A stretch of DNA of 58,709 nucleotides from Pseudobdellovibrionaceae bacterium. GTDB lineage: Bacteria > Bdellovibrionota > Bdellovibrionia > Bdellovibrionales > JAMPXM01. Numbering within the stretch: position 1 is the first letter of the stretch; each line of letters begins with the position of its first letter. Below, one piece after another: positions 1 through 7,364 of this stretch. The position numbers were made by a program, and so were the translations under genes. Where the stretch lies: positions 1 to 58,709 of the forward strand of contig JAJTYM010000020.1 of the NCBI GenBank assembly GCA_021463345.1, read 5' to 3'. Under the pieces are notes generated by a model. It did no database searches. It was not told where the DNA came from and saw nothing but the letters and a program-made list of their open reading frames with translations.

Positions 1-2
1 AT

Positions 3-467
3 GATCCACAGATTCAAGAAGCTTTGACGGCACTCTTCCCCGGCCACAAACGCGGCAAAACGTACAGCAGGCCCACTGAAGCGCAGTGGGAGCTTGTGTT
101 GCGCTTGGGAGGCGTTGCTGAGAGCGATTACTCTCATGGCAAGGGCCAAGCAGGGCTTGGCGACTATGCGGTTTATGACTCGAATTCCGGCTCACAAACA
201 AAACCTGTGGGTCTGAAGAAGCCTGTGTTTTACAACGGCAAACCGATCTACGACCTTCACGGCAATGTGTGGAAACAGCTTGAGGATTGGTATGGCTCCA
301 AACTTCCTGGTGGTACGGATCCCACGGGTCCTACATCGGGCTCTGCCCGTGTTATTCGTGGCGGTAGCTGGAACGACTGGAACTTGCGCTCGGCGTTTCG
401 CTTCAACCTCGTTCCCGGTACTCGCAGCGACAATATCGGCTTCCGCCTAGTGAGGACGGCCAAGTAA
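3..467 (+). CDS. SUMF1/PvdO/EgtB-family domain protein, C-terminal part (gene cut by window edge)
   Basis: The reading frame is open from the first bases of the window, so this is the 3' end of a longer gene. The residues match the C-terminal half of the formylglycine-generating-enzyme fold: RPTEAQWE near the start, then a GNVW..EDWYG segment, RVIRGGSW and a closing GFRLVR. The cysteines that follow GGSW in true formylglycine-generating enzymes are absent here (NDWNLRSAF follows), so sulfatase activation is unlikely. A secreted or outer-membrane PvdO-like role is more plausible but not shown. The gene is visibly less GC-rich than the rest of the window and borders an AT-rich gap, which suggests a different origin. 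The true start lies outside the window. Confidence 0.85.
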   Translation, partial: DPQIQEALTALFPGHKRGKTYSRPTEAQWELVLRLGGVAESDYSHGKGQAGLGDYAVYDSNSGSQTKPVGLKKPVFYNGKPIYDLHGNVWKQLEDWYGSKLPGGTDPTGPTSGSARVIRGGSWNDWNLRSAFRFNLVPGTRSDNIGFRLVRTAK

Positions 468-740
468 CCCTTAGCTCTTTTATCCTCTTGCCCTTGGCAA
501 TTAGACATGGATCTCGCGTAGCGCCTACATAGGCAGGCCGTAGGCAAGCCAGCCTATCAGGAGCGAAGCGACTGAGGTTTTTTAAAATTTGCTTTTGCCG
601 TCATGCAGCACCGGTTCGCGACCATGAATTTCCGTCTGGTCGGAAAGGGATTCATTTTCTCCTAACTTTGGTTTAACCGAATCCGTTTGGTGCCTTGCCC
701 TAGGGCCAGGCTCGGGAGCGGCTATGCTATTGATACCTGC
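468..740. other. Intergenic stretch, relatively AT-rich, no gene seen
   Basis: No convincing coding region, RNA or terminator was seen here. The base composition is clearly more AT-rich than the rest of the window. Short open frames on either strand lack ribosome binding sites or recognisable protein features. Confidence 0.5.
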
Positions 741-881
741 TTAAATAAGGCTACCAGGGAGATTTGGGTTTTGGAACGTGATTTGGAAGAGTTCGGCACA
801 CTTTAAGTTAGAAGCAAATGCCGAATAGGTGACAAAAAATGTTATACAGCCGACTAAGGCTATTCTGCTCAAACTTCTCAC
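741..881 (-). CDS. Possible small secreted peptide (46 aa)
   Basis: A GTG codon at 881 is preceded by AGAGG at a suitable distance. It opens a 46-residue frame that starts with a short basic stretch and a hydrophobic core (ALVGCITFFVTYSAFAS), which reads like a Sec signal peptide with cleavage after AFA. The remaining roughly 20 residues have no recognisable domain. The frame lies in the AT-rich gap just downstream of the tRNA-Leu gene on the same strand. It may be a real small protein, the remnant of a longer secreted protein, or chance. No promoter was found. Confidence 0.25.
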   Translation of the reverse strand: MRSLSRIALVGCITFFVTYSAFASNLKCAELFQITFQNPNLPGSLI

Positions 882-999
882 ATTAGAACCTCTGTCTATT
901 TTTTGATTACGAATTATAAAAATGCAGGAAGTGGGCCATATCGAATATATGGCTTTTAGGCTACATAGCTGAGCAAGGCGGTTCGAATACTTTGACAAA

Positions 1000-1363
1000 T
1001 GGTGCGCCTGGAGGGACTTGAACCCCCACGCCTCGCGGCACTAGATCCTCTTACCTACTATCGCTTTCGCGACCGCATCTGATTGTGAAACCAGAAATGC
1101 GTTTGGGGTCTGGACTATATCTTAACCATCATCATCGCCGATGAGTCGGCGACGACCCCAGGTTCGCTCCGTATAGTCTCTACACTTGCCCGAAAGGTTC
1201 AATCCTCTCTGCTAGCTCGGTATTGCCATTCAGTTGTCTGAGAAGGTTTCACCGACTTAGGAGCGTCCACATTCACGGATTTCTCCGTGAAGGCTCAGTT
1301 TTGCGAAACGAAAAAAGTTCCGCGGGTAAAGTCTAGCGTGTCTGCCAATTTCACCACAGGCGC
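1000..1363 (-). tRNA. tRNA-Leu(UAG), interrupted by a group I intron
   Basis: Read on the minus strand, the 5' exon (1363-1329) has acceptor strand GCGCCTG, a leucine-type D-arm and the anticodon-stem strand CTAGA followed by CTT. The 3' exon (1049-1000) begins AGGA, then TCTAG, a class II variable arm, a T-arm with GGTTCAAGTCC, acceptor strand CAGGCGC and an encoded CCA. The acceptor stem (7 bp) and anticodon stem (5 bp) pair perfectly once 1328-1050 is removed. Joining the exons between positions 34 and 35 gives loop CTTAGGA, anticodon UAG. A splice one base earlier would give GAG, so the anticodon is very likely but not certain. The long variable arm supports leucine. Confidence 0.93.
1050..1328 (-). 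other. Group I self-splicing intron (IC3-like) in the anticodon loop of tRNA-Leu
   Basis: The 279-nt insert has the conserved group I core in order on the minus strand: a GAGCCTT segment after P1, GGTGAAACC, the Q-like GGCAATACCGAGC, the R-like GTGTAGAGACTATACGG, and the S-like AAGATATAGTCC. The last intron base is G. P1 can form with exon CUU pairing to intron GAG, giving the U-G pair at the 5' splice site, and a perfect 7-bp stem (GCGGAAC with GTTTCGC) extends this region. The arrangement strongly resembles the cyanobacterial/plastid tRNA-Leu(UAA) intron. No homing endonuclease frame is present. The element should self-splice from the precursor tRNA. Confidence 0.92.
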
Positions 1364-1372
1364 CTGCGAAAA

Positions 1373-1401
1373 GGAATATCAGTGGTTCCGTCCGGATACA
1401 A
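1373..1401 (-). promoter_or_regulatory. Sigma-70-type promoter for tRNA-Leu
   Basis: On the minus strand TTGTAT (1401-1396) and TATTCC (1378-1373) are separated by 17 bp. The predicted start falls a few bases before the tRNA 5' end at 1363, the usual arrangement for a tRNA gene. Confidence 0.5.
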
Positions 1402-1427
1402 GCGAAGTCAGCTCGACGCCGACGTGG

Positions 1428-1868
1428 TCACGCCATGGGTGGCGCGCTCCCCGATCGCCCGGGGAACATCGCGAGATTCAGCAGCAGGGCGCCGCCGCAG
1501 TACGGGTAAATCAGCTCCGGTTGGCGCATGGTGATCGACAGAACCAGCCCGAACAACGCGACGCTTTCGCTGAGCACGTAGGCCACGACCGTGTGTTTCA
1601 GGAGTCCGCTGTAGTTTTTCGCCCTTTTGCGCGGACCGAAAAAGATGAACAACGCCAAGGCCCCGTTGACGACCGCCAGAACCGACAGGATCGCCTTGAG
1701 CGAGTTCTGACCCGCGCTCGGCACTGGAATTTGCGAGGCTTCGGCCGAGGCGGCGATCATGCCGGCCAGCGCCGCGTAGACCGCGATCGACGCGGTCAAA
1801 GCGACCCACAGGATCATCATCACCGGGGAAGGGTTCGGCTTTCGTCTGTCCATCCTATTGGGTCGCAT
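1428..1868 (-). CDS. Hypothetical membrane protein with four transmembrane segments
   Basis: The 146-residue protein has a short basic N-terminus and four hydrophobic segments arranged as two hairpins. The third contains an acidic residue inside the membrane stretch (LSESVALFGLVLSI), which recalls the proton-binding helix of F-type ATP synthase c subunits, but overall length and context do not match a c subunit. I do not recognise a specific family. ATG at 1868 was chosen because a TTGACA-17-CAGACT promoter ends 6 bp upstream, implying an almost leaderless message. ATG at 1853 and TTG at 1913 are alternatives. It lies downstream of the gcvT-gcvH terminator, so it is probably transcribed on its own. 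Confidence 0.75.
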   Translation of the reverse strand: MRPNRMDRRKPNPSPVMMILWVALTASIAVYAALAGMIAASAEASQIPVPSAGQNSLKAILSVLAVVNGALALFIFFGPRKRAKNYSGLLKHTVVAYVLSESVALFGLVLSITMRQPELIYPYCGGALLLNLAMFPGRSGSAPPMA

Positions 1869-1874
1869 GATCCG

Positions 1875-1903
1875 AGTCTGGGCGCCGCGGAATCCCCTGT
1901 CAA
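1875..1903 (-). promoter_or_regulatory. Possible promoter of the membrane protein gene
   Basis: A perfect TTGACA (1903-1898, minus strand) lies 17 bp from CAGACT (1880-1875), which is a weak -10 match. The ATG at 1868 would lie at or within a few bases of the transcription start. Confidence 0.35.
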
Positions 1904-1921
1904 TCCCGACCAAAGCTCCGC

Positions 1922-1957
1922 AAAAAACAAAAGGGTCCCACGCGCGGCGCGGAACCC
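1922..1957 (-). terminator. Rho-independent terminator of gcvT-gcvH
   Basis: On the minus strand GGGTTCC (1957-1951) pairs with GGGACCC (1939-1933), one pair being G-U. The stem is followed directly by a T-rich tract through 1922. It sits 27 bp after the gcvH stop codon. Confidence 0.8.
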
Positions 1958-1983
1958 CCGTATTCTCTCCATCGCCGAAGCCG

Positions 1984-2376
1984 TTACTTCTTTTCCGCGA
2001 TGAGCTTTTTGTAATCGGCGACGCGAACGAGATTGGCGAGCTCCTTTTCGGAATCCATCTCGATGCGGATGAGCCAACCGTCGTTCATCGGGTCGTCGTT
2101 GAGCGCGCTCGGATCGTCGCCGAGAGCGAGATTCACTTCGATGACCGTGCCTGAAACCGGCGCGTACAGATCGCTCGCCGCCTTCACGCTCTCCACCACG
2201 CCGAAGCTTTCGCCCTGGTTCACCTTCGCCCCCTCCTCAGGGAGCTCGACGTACACGATCTCGCCGAGCTGCTCCTGCGCGAATTCGGTGATGCCGATGG
2301 TGACGATGTTCTCGTCGACCTGGGCCCATTCGTGCTCCTTGCTGTAGTAATAGTCTTCGGGAAGCTGGTACGACAT
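1984..2376 (-). CDS. gcvH: Glycine cleavage system H protein
   Basis: This 130-residue protein is the lipoyl carrier of the cytoplasmic glycine cleavage complex. It shuttles the aminomethyl group from the P protein to the T protein. The N-terminus (YYSKEHEWA) and the ESVKAASD segment around the lipoylated lysine (Lys65) are diagnostic, and the length matches the family. GAGGAG lies shortly before the ATG at 2376. It is the second gene of a gcvT-gcvH pair with a 51-bp gap, ended by a clear terminator. The P protein gene is not in the window. Confidence 0.97.
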   Translation of the reverse strand: MSYQLPEDYYYSKEHEWAQVDENIVTIGITEFAQEQLGEIVYVELPEEGAKVNQGESFGVVESVKAASDLYAPVSGTVIEVNLALGDDPSALNDDPMNDGWLIRIEMDSEKELANLVRVADYKKLIAEKK

Positions 2377-2427
2377 GGCGTTCTCCTCACAACGTTCAAA
2401 ACGACATTCAAGATCACTTGGACGAAA

Positions 2428-3552
2428 TCATTTGGGCGAAAGCGACGTACCGGTCACGAAAGGCGTGGGCACGACGACGGCGCGCGCTTTGCGACCGCGG
2501 ATATCCACCGCGAACTCGGTGCCCGTTCCGCTGAAACCGGCGTCGATCCAGGCGATGCCGATGGGCGCGCTCAACGATGGCGACATCGTCCCACTGGTTA
2601 CTTTGCCGATTTCCCCATTGTCAAAAGAAAACAAGGAGTAACCCTGGCGCGGGATACCCTTCTCGAGAAGCCGGAAGCCGACAAGTTTCCGAAGGAGTCC
2701 CCGCTCCTTGCCCTCGACGATCGCCGACTTGCCGAGGAAATCCTTTTGGGCCGGCTTGACGACCCAGCCGAGGCCGGCGCCGTAGGGATTGGTGGTGTCG
2801 TCGATCTCATGCCCGTAAAGCGAGTACTTCATTTCGGTCCGCAGCGTATCGCGCGCCCCGAGGCCGATCGGCTGCACGCCGAGATCCCGGCCCTCCTCGA
2901 GCAGCGCGCGCCACAGGGCAACCGCGCTCTCCGCCGGCACGAAAACCTCCGCTCCGTCCTCGCCCGTGTACCCGGTGCGCGCGACGAGCGCGAGCGTACC
3001 GGCGAACACGAACTCGCGGAACCCGTTGCGCGGGATTTTGGAGATCTCGGGAGAGATCGCGCGATCAAGGAGCGCGAGCGCCTTCGGGCCCTGCACCGCG
3101 ATCTGCCCCCACTTCGCGCTTTCGTCCGTCACTTCGGCGCCCTTGTTCCATTCACGGACGAAGGCGAGGTCTTTTCCCGTGTTCGCGGCGTTCACGCAAA
3201 GCAAGTAGTCCTCGCCGGGCTTCACGCAATAGACGAAGAGATCGTCGACGATACCCCCCTGGGGATTGGGGAAAAGCGAGTACTGCGCTTCGCCCGCCTT
3301 GAGGCGAGCGACGTCGTTGGTGGTCATGTATTCGAGCGACTCAAGCGCTTTCGGGCCGCGCACGCGGATTTCACCCATGTGCGATACGTCAAAAAGGCCG
3401 ACGTCCCGACGAACGCAGTTGTGCTCTTCGATAACGCCCCTGTACTGCACCGGCATGTGCCACCCGGCGAACTCCACCATCCTGCCTCCGGCCTTTTCAT
3501 GTTCGGCGGCCAAGGGCGTGCGTTTCGGAGCGGCGGTCTGAGTCGTGGTCAT
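2428..3552 (-). CDS. gcvT: Aminomethyltransferase (glycine cleavage T protein)
   Basis: The protein releases ammonia from the H-protein-bound aminomethyl group and transfers the one-carbon unit to tetrahydrofolate. The length (374 aa) and motifs match the family throughout: FAGWHMPVQY near the N-terminus, the DVSHMGEI segment, RTGYTGEDG in the middle, and LGARDTLRTE with GHEID in the C-terminal half. ATG at 3552 was chosen because GGAG lies 9 bp upstream; an ATG at 3546+12 (3558) and a GTG at 3567 in the same frame are too close to, or overlap, that site. It is followed by gcvH. I looked for a glycine riboswitch in the leader and found no convincing one. Confidence 0.96.
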   Translation of the reverse strand: MTTTQTAAPKRTPLAAEHEKAGGRMVEFAGWHMPVQYRGVIEEHNCVRRDVGLFDVSHMGEIRVRGPKALESLEYMTTNDVARLKAGEAQYSLFPNPQGGIVDDLFVYCVKPGEDYLLCVNAANTGKDLAFVREWNKGAEVTDESAKWGQIAVQGPKALALLDRAISPEISKIPRNGFREFVFAGTLALVARTGYTGEDGAEVFVPAESAVALWRALLEEGRDLGVQPIGLGARDTLRTEMKYSLYGHEIDDTTNPYGAGLGWVVKPAQKDFLGKSAIVEGKERGLLRKLVGFRLLEKGIPRQGYSLFSFDNGEIGKVTSGTMSPSLSAPIGIAWIDAGFSGTGTEFAVDIRGRKARAVVVPTPFVTGTSLSPK

Positions 3553-3707
3553 CGGCATGGTCTCCACGGGGGTTCTTTTCCTCAGGTATGGCTGAATAGG
3601 ATCCCAATCTGGCGTGGCGCCGTACCCGAGTCAACCTCGACGATCGCTCAAAAGCGACAGGAAGACGGGGGCTTGTGACGTCTTTTGTCATCCGTTCCCC
3701 GCCGCGC

Positions 3708-3725
3708 CGGCGCAAGCGCCGTTTT
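3708..3725. repeat. Perfect palindromic hairpin in the gcvT / transglycosylase intergenic region
   Basis: CGGCGC and GCGCCG flank a two-base centre, with a TTTT run on the plus-strand side. It lies between divergent genes, so it does not end a known transcript. It could be an operator or an attenuator-like element. Confidence 0.3.
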
Positions 3726-3819
3726 AAAGGACCCTGGCCGGTCCAACATTTGGTCCTAACCTTGCTTTTGCAGCGCATGGGCTCTTCTATCGATTCGTGG
3801 TCCGTCGCAAGGTGAAGTC

Positions 3820-5634
3820 ATGAGCCGGATTCGCGCCTACATCAATCGTTTCGGGAAGACCGCCTCCAAAGGCGCGGGACTCCTCGCGCTATCCTTCGCT
3901 CTCACCGCCTGCCAAGGCGGCTTCGAGCCCGGCTCCTTGCGGCTTCCCTTGGGCCACGATCCGGAAATGACCGGCGGGCGCGCCCAGGACGGCCGTCCGT
4001 TCACGGCGGCATCCGCCGACCACGACATCCAGGAGCTCAAAAACCGCCTGGCGAAAACGAATCCCGATCGGCTTGAGCTCGCCAAAGCGATCGCGGCGGC
4101 GAAACTCACCCTCCTGGACGGCGCGGGAAAAGCCGTCGCGCGGAACCCGATGAAGCTCAAAGTCGAGATCCGCCTCCGCGCCGGGTATTGGACGGACGAA
4201 AAACTCGAATTCATCGCGCCATTGAGCCGGGGCGCCGCGGCCGATTCGGTCGGCTTCACGAAAGCGAAAATGGCCAAGGGATCCGGCTTCGCCCTGAGCG
4301 CCGTTTGCGCGGACCGGGACTGCGAGAAAACCACGCTGCGCCTCGAGCAAAACACCAAGACCGCGGGCCCGATCCGCGGCCGGGTGGACGAAGCGGCGAT
4401 GATCGTGCGACGCCGCTCCGCCAGCGCGCGCGCGCGCGCCATCGACGCGAATCCGGGCGAATTCGCCAAATCCGCCCGTCTCGAACCTTTGCGCCGGATG
4501 ATCGAAAACGGTCTCGAGACCGAGTACGAGACGCTCGAGGTCGCGTGGGGGGCTTCGCTCTTTTCCCTCGAGATGTCCGCGGCGGGCTCCAGATTCTGCG
4601 TCTCCGGCCCGCTCGTCGAGACCAACGACGGCGACGAAGACCTCGAGACCGACTGCCCGGGCTCGACCTCCGAACGCACTGTGCGCGCGGTCCTCTCCGG
4701 CAACAACAACAAGGGCGGCCTCGTGATGAACCTGTTCGAAGGCGGAGCGGTGCTCGTGCTCACCGTGCGGCCGATCGAGCGCGGCGGAGGCGCGCCGAGC
4801 GAAGATGAGGGAGCGACCGCCGTGGAAATCCCGCCCGCGCCCGTTCCCGCCGGCCCCGGCGCGCCACGCATCCCGGCCGATCCGGACCACCCGGTCACGC
4901 GCCAATGGGAAAAAGACCGCGGCCGCGCCGAGATCGCGGCGGCCGCGCGCAGTTGGACCGGCGACAACGGCGCCCGCACCCGGGCGTTCCTCGCTCGCCT
5001 GCAGCCGAACCTCCCGCTCCTGACCAAGGCGCTCGCCGCCCACCGCGTGCCGAACGAGTTCCTGACGATCACGCTGATGGAGTCCCGGTTCTTCATCGAC
5101 GAGGGCTACCCGATCGAAGTCAACCGCTCCGGCACGGCCACCGGCCCCTGGCAGTTCCTCGCAGACACGGGCCGGTGGCTCGGGCTCCGCGTGAGGCCCT
5201 TCCTCCCAGGGCGCAAAGCCGATCCGTGCGACGAACGCGCGCAGCTCGGCCCGGCGACGAACGCCGCGGGCAAGTACTTGCGGATCCTGCTCGACGATTT
5301 CCCGAACGACCCGCGGCTCGCTGTGATGAGTTATTACTGGGGCGGCGGCAACGTGAACAACGCGGTCGACTGCATGAAGAACGCCGCGTGCCTCAAACGC
5401 CGCCTCGACGCCAATACGAACGGCCGGATCGACGAGATCAAACGCGCGGGCTTCGACTTCTGGAACGTGAAGGAATTCAACATGGCCCCGGCCGCCGCCA
5501 CGAGCTACGTGATCCGCTTCGTCTCCGGCCAATTCGTCGCGCGCGAGCCCGAACGCTACGGCCTGGAGCCGATCGACTCCGGCGCGCTCGGCGCGAAACC
5601 GGCTCCGGCCGGCGCGCCGGCGGCGTGCAAATGA
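3820..5634 (+). CDS. Lipoprotein with C-terminal lytic transglycosylase (SLT) domain
   Basis: The 604-residue protein begins with a signal peptide and a lipobox (LTAC, lipidated Cys about residue 31), so it should be anchored in the outer or inner membrane facing the periplasm. Residues 40-320 form an unrecognised, probably beta-rich region, followed by a Pro/Ala linker. The last 220 residues are a lysozyme-like SLT domain of the MltD/MltF kind: the catalytic Glu is in LMESRF (about residue 420), followed by SGTATGPWQF and a later MSYYWGGGN. It is expected to cleave peptidoglycan glycan strands. The stop lies 1 bp from the end of convergent folD. Substrate and physiological role are not evident from context. 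Confidence 0.9.
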   Translation: MSRIRAYINRFGKTASKGAGLLALSFALTACQGGFEPGSLRLPLGHDPEMTGGRAQDGRPFTAASADHDIQELKNRLAKTNPDRLELAKAIAAAKLTLLDGAGKAVARNPMKLKVEIRLRAGYWTDEKLEFIAPLSRGAAADSVGFTKAKMAKGSGFALSAVCADRDCEKTTLRLEQNTKTAGPIRGRVDEAAMIVRRRSASARARAIDANPGEFAKSARLEPLRRMIENGLETEYETLEVAWGASLFSLEMSAAGSRFCVSGPLVETNDGDEDLETDCPGSTSERTVRAVLSGNNNKGGLVMNLFEGGAVLVLTVRPIERGGGAPSEDEGATAVEIPPAPVPAGPGAPRIPADPDHPVTRQWEKDRGRAEIAAAARSWTGDNGARTRAFLARLQPNLPLLTKALAAHRVPNEFLTITLMESRFFIDEGYPIEVNRSGTATGPWQFLADTGRWLGLRVRPFLPGRKADPCDERAQLGPATNAAGKYLRILLDDFPNDPRLAVMSYYWGGGNVNNAVDCMKNAACLKRRLDANTNGRIDEIKRAGFDFWNVKEFNMAPAAATSYVIRFVSGQFVAREPERYGLEPIDSGALGAKPAPAGAPAACK

Positions 5635-5635
5635 C

Positions 5636-6496
5636 TCAGCCCTCGAGCAAAGTCGCGAGCCGCAAGGTGTTCTCCATCAGCATCTGAATCGTCATCGGCC
5701 CCACTCCCTTCGGCACCGGGGTCGCCGCCGCGACGTGGCCGTCGAGCTCCTCGTAGCGCACGTCGCCGCAGAGCCGACCGGCGAACGGCCCGCTTTCGGG
5801 CCGGTGCATGCCGACGTCGATCACGACGGCGCCCTCCCGGAAGGCGTCCCCGCCCAGGAAGCGCTCTTTGCCGACGGCGACGACGACGATGTCCCCGTCC
5901 CTCGTCGTGGCCCGCAGGTCCTTGGTTTTGCTGTGGCAGATGGTGACGGTGGCGTCGGCGTCGAGCAGGAGCTGCGCCATCGGCTTGCCGACGATGTTGC
6001 TGCGCCCGACGACGACCGCGCGCCGACCGGCCACCGGGATCCGGTAATGTTCGAGGATCGCCATCACTCCCCAGGGAGTGCAGGGCGCGACCCGCTTGCG
6101 TCCGCCCCAAAGCAGGCCGAGGTTTTCGTACGTGAGCCCATCGGGGTCTTTCGTGGGTTGGATCGTTTCGAGGACCTTTTCTTCGTCGATGTGCCCGGGA
6201 AGCGGCAATTGCACCAGAACGCCGTGCACGTCCGGGTCTCGGTTGAGATCCTCGACTTTGGCGAGAAGGTCCGCTTCGCTCGCGCTTTGCGGCAGGTCGA
6301 AGCGGAAACTTCTCATCCCCAGGGATTCGCAGGTCCTCACTTTGTTGCGCACGTACACCTGGCTGGCCGGATCCGCGCCGACCAGAACCACTGCCAACCC
6401 CGGAGCCTTGCCGTGCTTGGCCTTGAAAGCCTCGATGTCCTTGCCGAGTTGGATCTGGCGGGTTTGCGCGACGACCGCGCCGTCGAGTCGAAGCAT
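5636..6496 (-). CDS. folD: Bifunctional methylenetetrahydrofolate dehydrogenase / cyclohydrolase
   Basis: The enzyme interconverts 5,10-methylene-, methenyl- and 10-formyl-tetrahydrofolate in the cytoplasm using NADP. The 286-residue length is typical. Diagnostic segments are YVRNK (catalytic Lys region), VQLPLPGHID, the PCTPWGVM loop, the nucleotide-binding VVVGRSNIVGKPMAQLL and the C-terminal TPVPKGVGPMTIQML. A strong AGGAGG ribosome binding site precedes the ATG at 6496, and a promoter is visible at 6536-6564. Functionally it complements the one-carbon flow from gcvT-gcvH nearby. Confidence 0.98.
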   Translation of the reverse strand: MLRLDGAVVAQTRQIQLGKDIEAFKAKHGKAPGLAVVLVGADPASQVYVRNKVRTCESLGMRSFRFDLPQSASEADLLAKVEDLNRDPDVHGVLVQLPLPGHIDEEKVLETIQPTKDPDGLTYENLGLLWGGRKRVAPCTPWGVMAILEHYRIPVAGRRAVVVGRSNIVGKPMAQLLLDADATVTICHSKTKDLRATTRDGDIVVVAVGKERFLGGDAFREGAVVIDVGMHRPESGPFAGRLCGDVRYEELDGHVAAATPVPKGVGPMTIQMLMENTLRLATLLEG

Positions 6497-6535
6497 CCGA
6501 CCTCCTGAGGTCTTGAAAAGGCTTGAGGAAGGACC

Positions 6536-6564
6536 TTTATACGTTCGGGCCCCCCGTTTGACCA
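6536..6564 (-). promoter_or_regulatory. Sigma-70-type promoter of folD
   Basis: On the minus strand TGGTCA (6564-6559) and TATAAA (6541-6536) are separated by exactly 17 bp, about 40 bp upstream of the folD start codon. Confidence 0.6.
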
Positions 6565-6616
6565 GAGGGCACGCTCCATTCCTTCATGGAGAAACGTCCA
6601 TGGGGGAACGGTGACC

Positions 6617-6645
6617 TTGACCGGGCCCCGGCTTTTTCCTATAGT
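6617..6645 (+). promoter_or_regulatory. Strong sigma-70-type promoter for the 82-aa gene
   Basis: TTGACC (6617-6622) and TATAGT (6640-6645) are separated by 17 bp. Each hexamer differs from the consensus at one position. The next start codon is the GTG at 6693. Confidence 0.7.
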
Positions 6646-6692
6646 TCTCGGCATCCTGCGCCATAGGCGAAACTCAACCCGCGAGGTACGAC

Positions 6693-6941
6693 GTGGCCAA
6701 AAAGACCGAGAAAGTGAAACTCTCCAAAGACGGCAGCTCGATCGACTTCGTGCAAAGCGATAGCCTGCCGACCTCGGTCAAAAAGTTCCGCCAGAGCCCG
6801 GAGATCGAAGGCTTCTATCGCTTCATCTTCGAAAACGACCTGCGCGTCGAAGGCTACGAAATCCTCTACCAGATCATCCAGCGCCGCAAACGCGACCGCG
6901 AGGAGGCGCAAACCGCCGCTCGCCGTTCGAAAACGAAGTGA
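6693..6941 (+). CDS. Small conserved-looking cytoplasmic protein (82 aa), function unknown
   Basis: I do not recognise this protein. It has a Lys-rich N-terminus, a central helix-forming segment (PEIEGFYRFIFENDLR followed by EGYEILYQII) and a very basic C-terminal tail (RRKRDREEAQ, then RRSKTK). There is no signal peptide or membrane segment. GTG at 6693 follows GCGAGGT. A near-consensus sigma-70 promoter directly upstream and the charged ends suggest an abundant small protein that may bind nucleic acid; this is inference. It stands alone, with the Flp pilin gene starting 156 bp downstream. Confidence 0.8.
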   Translation: MAKKTEKVKLSKDGSSIDFVQSDSLPTSVKKFRQSPEIEGFYRFIFENDLRVEGYEILYQIIQRRKRDREEAQTAARRSKTK

Positions 6942-7097
6942 TCCGCCGGAGGCCGGCCCCATTGAGGCCCGCCTAAATTCGATCTGCCGTCCGGTCCGAG
7001 AGCCCGATCGTCGGACCACGGTCTCTCCTGCTCACCGCTCCTTCAAACCCGCGTTCGCACGCCCTTTGAAGCCTCCTTCCGCATCGGAGGAGGCCGC

Positions 7098-7364
7098 GTG
7101 TTTCGAGTCGTCAAAAACAAGCGTGGGCAGGGTTTGATCGAATACCTGGTGATCGTGGCGCTGATGGCCGTGGCCACGATAGGCATCGTGCGGGTCATGG
7201 GTCAAACGGTCTCCGCCAAATTCGCGTCCGTCACATACGCTCTTCAAGGCAAAAAGAAAGCGGTCAAAACCGACGATGTCGGCGAATCGCTGTATCGTAA
7301 GAAAGACCTCGGCAACTTCTTCAACGGAGCCGGCCGCGGCGGGGAATCCGCCGATGAGCAATGA
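7098..7364 (+). CDS. Flp/Fap-type pilin (Tad pilus subunit)
   Basis: The 88-residue protein has the Flp pilin signature: a short basic leader ending KRG, then QGLIEY with Glu at +5 and Tyr at +6, followed by a hydrophobic helix (LVIVALMAVATIGIVRVMG). Prepilin peptidase should cut after that Gly. The C-terminal tail is longer than in many Flp pilins (about 50 residues after the helix). GGAGG lies just upstream of the GTG start. The next gene overlaps its end by 11 bp, suggesting translational coupling in a Tad operon running to about 10.2 kb. The prepilin peptidase itself is not in the window. Confidence 0.9.
   Translation: MFRVVKNKRGQGLIEYLVIVALMAVATIGIVRVMGQTVSAKFASVTYALQGKKKAVKTDDVGESLYRKKDLGNFFNGAGRGGESADEQ

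Noticed and set aside
3553-3819. Glycine riboswitch upstream of gcvT
   Set aside because: I looked for the conserved glycine-aptamer core on the minus strand and found none; only a palindromic hairpin is present.
3837-5532. Long antisense frames (about 420 and 550 codons) over the transglycosylase gene
   Set aside because: Arg/Ala/Gly-rich shadows of a GC-rich gene whose forward frame has a lipobox and catalytic motifs.
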